A stretch of DNA of 57,545 nt from Gammaproteobacteria bacterium (GTDB lineage: Bacteria > Pseudomonadota > Gammaproteobacteria > SURF-13): the NCBI GenBank assembly GCA_003599485.1, contig QZKM01000017.1, positions 1-57,545 of the forward strand, given 5' to 3'. Below are positions 53,804-57,545 of this stretch, one piece after another. Positions within the stretch are counted from its first letter, which is position 1. The number at the start of each line of letters is the position of its first letter. Below the pieces are notes generated by a model. That model saw nothing but the letters and a program-made list of their open reading frames with translations. It was not told where the DNA came from and did no database searches. A program made the position numbers and the translations under genes.

Positions 53804-53870
53804 TATTAGGCTTACGCAGCCGGGCCCCACTGCGTATCTTGGAACAAAAAAATACACAAGGAAAGCGTTT

Positions 53871-55325
53871 ATGCCCAAGGTGCTATTCGCGGTCAGCGAA
53901 GCCCATCCTCTGATAAAAACCGGCGGCCTGGCCGATTTTGCCGGCAGTCTCCCGGTCGCGCTGCAAGAACTGCGCCACGACGTGCGTCTGGTACTGCCGG
54001 CTTACCGCCCGGTGCTGGCTCAGGCGCGCGCCTGGCGTGAGGTGGCGCGGCTGGAACTGCCCGGACATCAGGCAGCGCGCATTCTGGAGGGCGCGCTGCC
54101 TGGCACGCGCGTAACGTGCTGGCTGGTGCATGCGCCGGAGTGGTTCGACCGTCCCGGCGGACCTTACGCCGATGCCGGCGGGCACGACTGGCCGGACAAC
54201 GCCGCGCGTTACGCGCTGTTTGCGCGCGCCGTGGCGCAACTCGCCCTGGACGAGGCCGGACTCAACTGGCGCGCCGGCGTAGTACATTGCAGCGACTGGC
54301 AAACCGGCCTGGTTCCCGCGCTCTTGTCGCGCGAGGCAGAGCGCCCGGCCACATTGTTTACCATTCACAATCTCGCCTACCAGGGCCTGTTTCCCGCCGC
54401 CCAGTTCCCGGCGCTTAACCTGCCAGCCGCGCTGTGGGGACACGATGGGCTGGAGTTTCACGGCCAGCTTTCCTTTATCAAGGGCGGCCTGATCTACGCC
54501 GATCGCATCAACACGGTGAGCCCCACCTATGCCGGAGAGATTACCACGCCTGCGCTGGGTTATGGCCTGGAAGGATTGCTCCGGCACCGCGCCGCCCATT
54601 TAAGCGGCATCCTCAATGGCGTGGATTACCGGGTGTGGGATCCGGCGCGTGATCCGCTTATCATCAGAAACTACAGTCCTGCCGGGCTGGCGCACAAGGC
54701 CGCCAACAAGGCATGGCTGCAGCAGCACTGCGCGCTGCCCGCGCAGGAACACATCCCGCTGATCGGCATGGTGGGGCGTCTGGTGGAGCAGAAGGGCATA
54801 GACCTGCTGCTCGCCGCGTTGCCGCAGTTGATGAAGCTGCCGCTGCAACTGGTGTTGCTCGGCAGCGGCGCGCGCCATTTCGAAGACGCGCTGCAAGACT
54901 GGGCGCGCCGTTACCCGGAACAATTGAGCGTGCGCATCGGCTACAACGAGGAGCTGGCGCATCGCATTGAGGCGGGCGCGGACATGTTTCTCATGCCCTC
55001 GCGCTTTGAGCCGTGCGGGTTGAACCAGCTTTACAGCCTGCGCTACGGCACGGTTCCCATCGTGCGCCGCACCGGCGGGCTGGCTGACACCGTGGTGGAC
55101 GCTGGCGCGGACAACCTCAAGCGTGATCGCGCCACCGGCATCGTGTTCAGTGAAGAGAGCGGCGCGGCGTTGCTTGACGCCGTGCGCCGCGCGCTGAATC
55201 TGTTCAGCGGGGGCGCAACGTGGCACGCGCTGATGCTGGCCGGTATGCGCCAGGATTACAGCTGGCAGGCCTCGGCGCGCCGCTACAGTGCGCTTTATCA
55301 GCAGGCCATGGCGGAGCGGCGATAG
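53871..55325 (+). CDS. glgA: Glycogen synthase (ADP-glucose)
   Basis: GT5 glycosyltransferase that elongates alpha-1,4-glucan. 484 residues. ADP-glucose site KTGGLADFAGSLPVAL near the N-terminus (commonly KTGGLADV), VVHCSDWQTGLVPALL, and the C-terminal PSRFEPCGLNQLYSLRYGTVPIVRRTGGLADTV. ATG 53871 follows AAGGAAAG. It is followed 81 bases later by ppc. Confidence 0.95.
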   Translation: MPKVLFAVSEAHPLIKTGGLADFAGSLPVALQELRHDVRLVLPAYRPVLAQARAWREVARLELPGHQAARILEGALPGTRVTCWLVHAPEWFDRPGGPYADAGGHDWPDNAARYALFARAVAQLALDEAGLNWRAGVVHCSDWQTGLVPALLSREAERPATLFTIHNLAYQGLFPAAQFPALNLPAALWGHDGLEFHGQLSFIKGGLIYADRINTVSPTYAGEITTPALGYGLEGLLRHRAAHLSGILNGVDYRVWDPARDPLIIRNYSPAGLAHKAANKAWLQQHCALPAQEHIPLIGMVGRLVEQKGIDLLLAALPQLMKLPLQLVLLGSGARHFEDALQDWARRYPEQLSVRIGYNEELAHRIEAGADMFLMPSRFEPCGLNQLYSLRYGTVPIVRRTGGLADTVVDAGADNLKRDRATGIVFSEESGAALLDAVRRALNLFSGGATWHALMLAGMRQDYSWQASARRYSALYQQAMAERR

Positions 55326-55406
55326 ACGCGAGGCTGTAACGGAGTATAATTTTCAACGGCGCGCTGTCAGCCCGACCCCCAATAACCAATCTCATAGACC
55401 TTATCC

Positions 55407-57545
55407 ATGCCCGGCAAATCCAGCGATAAAGAACTGCGCGCGCGCGTCAAGCTGCTTGGCCGGTTGCTGGGCGAGGTGCTGCACAGTCAGGCCGGCGGCA
55501 GGGTGTTGAAGGCGGTGGAGGTGCTGCGCAAGGGCTACATCGCGCTGCGCCGGAAGGACAGCGCGCAAAGGCGCCGCCGCCTGGCGCAGATCGTGGCCGG
55601 TTTCGATGCCCAGATGATTACCCACGTCACGCGCGCCTTCAGCACCTATTTCAGCCTGGTGAATATCGCCGAAGAGAGCTTCCAGCACCGCCAGCGGCGC
55701 GCGCGCGTGCGCCGGGGCGGGCCGCTGTGGGTGGGCTCGTTCGATCACACCTTGCGCCAGCTCCACGCCCAGGGCGTGACGGTGCAGCAACTCCAGGTGC
55801 TGCTCGACCGGCTCAAGTTCATACCGGTCATCACCGCGCACCCCACCGAGTCCAAGCGCCAGACCATCATGGAGGAGTTGCGCCGCATCTTCGTCACCAG
55901 CGAGCGCCTGGCCGACCCGCGTCTGGGCAAGACCGAGCGCGAGGAATACACCGAACTGCTGCGCACCCAGATTCAAATCCTGTGGAAGACCGACGAGATG
56001 CGCCCGCATCGCCCCACGGTGCGTGACGAGATCAAAAACGGCCTGCTGTATTTCCACGAATGTCTGTTCCAGGCGGTGCCGGTGGTGTACCGCTACATGG
56101 AGCGCGCGGTGGCGCGCACTTACGGCAAAGAGGCCGCGGCCTCGCTGCGCATCCCCGGCTTTCTGCAATTCGGCTCCTGGATCGGTGGCGACCGCGACGG
56201 CAATCCCAACGTCAAGCCAGAAACCACCGAACTGGCGCTGCGTCTGCAAACACGCGCGGTGCTGCTCGAATACTTGAGCCGCGTGACCGCCTTGAGCCGC
56301 CAGCTTACCCATTCCAGCCAGTTGTGCCAGCCGTCGAGCGCGTTCATCGAGAGCCTGCAGCAGGACGAACGCCACGCCGGTGACACCTTCCGCGAAAACC
56401 GCGAACGGTTTAGATACGAACCTTACCGGCGCAAGCTGTATGTGATGCGCTACCGTTTGGAGTGTAACTTGCGCAACGTCAAGAAACGCCTGGAGGGCGA
56501 GCAGCCGGGGAATAAGGGTGGCGCTTACCACTCCGAGGAGGAGTTGCTGCACGATCTTTACCTGATCCGCGACTCGCTCATCAGCCATGGCGACGCCAGC
56601 GCCGCCTCGGGCGCGTTGCAGGACTTCATCCGCCTGGTGGAAACCTTCGGCTTTTACATGATGCGCATGGACGTGCGGCAGGAGTCCGGACGCCACACCA
56701 GCGCGGTGGCGGAGTTGTTCAGCAAACAACCCGCGCCGTTTGATTATCTGGCCCTGAGCGAGGCGGAACGGCTCGGCATGTTGAGCGACAGCATCGCGCA
56801 CGGACGGCTGGCCGCCGTGGACGAGAGCGGCTTGAGCGAGGCCACGCGCGAGACGCTGGACGTGTTCCGCATGATGGCCGAGATGCGCGCCAAGACCAGC
56901 CCCAGGGCGTTCGGCAGTTACGTGATCTCCATGACGCGCGCCGCGAGCCACGTGCTGGAAGTCATGCTGCTTGCGCACCTCGCGGGCCTGGCCGGACGTC
57001 ATGGCGAGGACTGGTTCTGCCACATTCAGATCAGCCCCTTGTTTGAAACCATAGACGACTTGCAGCGCATCGAACCGGTGCTGGCCACGCTGCTGGATAA
57101 TCCCACCTACGGTGCGCTGCTCCAGGCCTCCGGCAATCAGCAGGAAGTCATGCTGGGTTATTCCGACTCGTGCAAGGACGGCGGCATCCTGGCCTCAGGC
57201 TGGATGCTGTACCAGGCGCAAAAGACCGTCACCGCGCTCACCGCCGCGCGCGGCGTCGAGTGCCGCTTGTTCCACGGCCGCGGCGGCACCATCGGGCGCG
57301 GCGGCGGTCCGACCCACGAATCCATCCTGGCCCAGCCGCAGGGCACGGTGCAGGGCCAGATCAAGTTCACCGAGCAAGGCGAGATGGTGTCCTACAAATA
57401 CAGCAACGTGGAAACGGCGGTGTATGAACTGTCGGTGGGCGTCACCGGCCTGCTCAAGGCCAGCCGCGGGCTGATACAAAAACCGCATGCCGACAAGCAA
57501 ACGTATCTCGCCATCATGCAGCACCTGGCCGAGATGAGATCGGAA
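55407..57545 (+). CDS. ppc: Phosphoenolpyruvate carboxylase (5' part, cut by the window end)
   Basis: Carboxylates PEP to oxaloacetate. From ATG 55407 (MPGKSSDKELRARVKLLG) the frame is open through the last base, 713 codons, so roughly the last quarter is missing. Catalytic patterns are visible: FIPVITAHPTESKRQT (active-site His), WIGGDRDGNPNVK, VMLGYSDSCKDGGILAS and FHGRGGTIGRGGGPTHESI. The family is usually 850-950 residues. Confidence 0.95.
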   Translation, partial: MPGKSSDKELRARVKLLGRLLGEVLHSQAGGRVLKAVEVLRKGYIALRRKDSAQRRRRLAQIVAGFDAQMITHVTRAFSTYFSLVNIAEESFQHRQRRARVRRGGPLWVGSFDHTLRQLHAQGVTVQQLQVLLDRLKFIPVITAHPTESKRQTIMEELRRIFVTSERLADPRLGKTEREEYTELLRTQIQILWKTDEMRPHRPTVRDEIKNGLLYFHECLFQAVPVVYRYMERAVARTYGKEAAASLRIPGFLQFGSWIGGDRDGNPNVKPETTELALRLQTRAVLLEYLSRVTALSRQLTHSSQLCQPSSAFIESLQQDERHAGDTFRENRERFRYEPYRRKLYVMRYRLECNLRNVKKRLEGEQPGNKGGAYHSEEELLHDLYLIRDSLISHGDASAASGALQDFIRLVETFGFYMMRMDVRQESGRHTSAVAELFSKQPAPFDYLALSEAERLGMLSDSIAHGRLAAVDESGLSEATRETLDVFRMMAEMRAKTSPRAFGSYVISMTRAASHVLEVMLLAHLAGLAGRHGEDWFCHIQISPLFETIDDLQRIEPVLATLLDNPTYGALLQASGNQQEVMLGYSDSCKDGGILASGWMLYQAQKTVTALTAARGVECRLFHGRGGTIGRGGGPTHESILAQPQGTVQGQIKFTEQGEMVSYKYSNVETAVYELSVGVTGLLKASRGLIQKPHADKQTYLAIMQHLAEMRSE

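Noticed and set aside
55401-57023. 540-codon minus-strand open frame opposite ppc
   Set aside because: The plus-strand frame carries all PEP carboxylase motifs; the antisense product is low-complexity His/Ala/Gln.

Overview
This window comes from a GC-rich proteobacterial chromosome, most likely a betaproteobacterium or a deep-branching gammaproteobacterium. The evidence is the long minus-strand array leuC-leuD-leuB-asd-fimV-(EcfT-like)-truA-trpF-trpB-trpA-accD-folC-(SPOR)-cvpA-purF-metZ, an order typical of those groups. An rpfE-like/recJ pair and a comEC/DUF2062 pair point the same way. Almost all genes are core metabolism. No rRNA, transposase, integrase or CRISPR array is visible. There is one tRNA gene, for Thr with anticodon TGT.

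Layout. 1-500: the 3' end of an unrecognised membrane-anchored protein, a partial duplicate of the tRNA-Thr 5' half, and tRNA-Thr. 512-3220: a small S4-domain protein followed by a type II restriction-modification pair of the AvaI/BsoBI kind. 3401-20818: the anabolic supercluster for Met, purine, folate, fatty acid, Trp, Lys/Thr/Met precursor and Leu synthesis, plus fimV and truA. 20892-26160: an MFS carrier, aroC, an orphan, grxD, pyrC and an inositol-phosphatase-family gene. 26225-27379: a two-gene, less GC-rich islet holding a DUF5343 protein and a HEPN-type Ymh protein, a plausible defence pair whose first gene is frameshifted near its start. 27506-36548: an M17 aminopeptidase; a pyruvate dehydrogenase complex compressed into two polypeptides (an E1alpha-E1beta fusion and a two-lipoyl E2 fused to E3); then argG, ppnP and a DUF4202 gene. 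36557-46580 (minus strand): comEC, cstA, a YbdD-like gene, rarA, tsaB, an O-methyltransferase, an rpfE-like gene and recJ. 46673-57545: a DUF2062 gene, trxB, an amino-acid permease, the gnd-zwf-pgi operon, glgA and the start of ppc.

The most unusual content is in two places. First, the two-gene PDH, including a complete E2-E3 fusion. Second, a dense set of small non-coding palindromic elements: (i) an 81-nt three-hairpin element in two copies with compensatory base changes; (ii) a 60-70-nt terminal-inverted-repeat element that lies between genes and also inside two reading frames without breaking them; (iii) a 161-bp inverted-repeat-bounded element that supplies the aroC ribosome-binding site; (iv) heptanucleotide tandem repeats that form the C-terminal codons of accD and leuC; (v) a GGGTGGGTT palindrome that supplies the stop codon of the E2-E3 fusion; and (vi) a 22-bp perfect palindrome inside the inositol-phosphatase gene. 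Together they suggest a genome heavily seeded with mobile or structure-selected micro-repeats.

No stretch longer than 300 bases lacks an assigned gene or RNA. The longest intergenic gaps are filled by the repeats listed.
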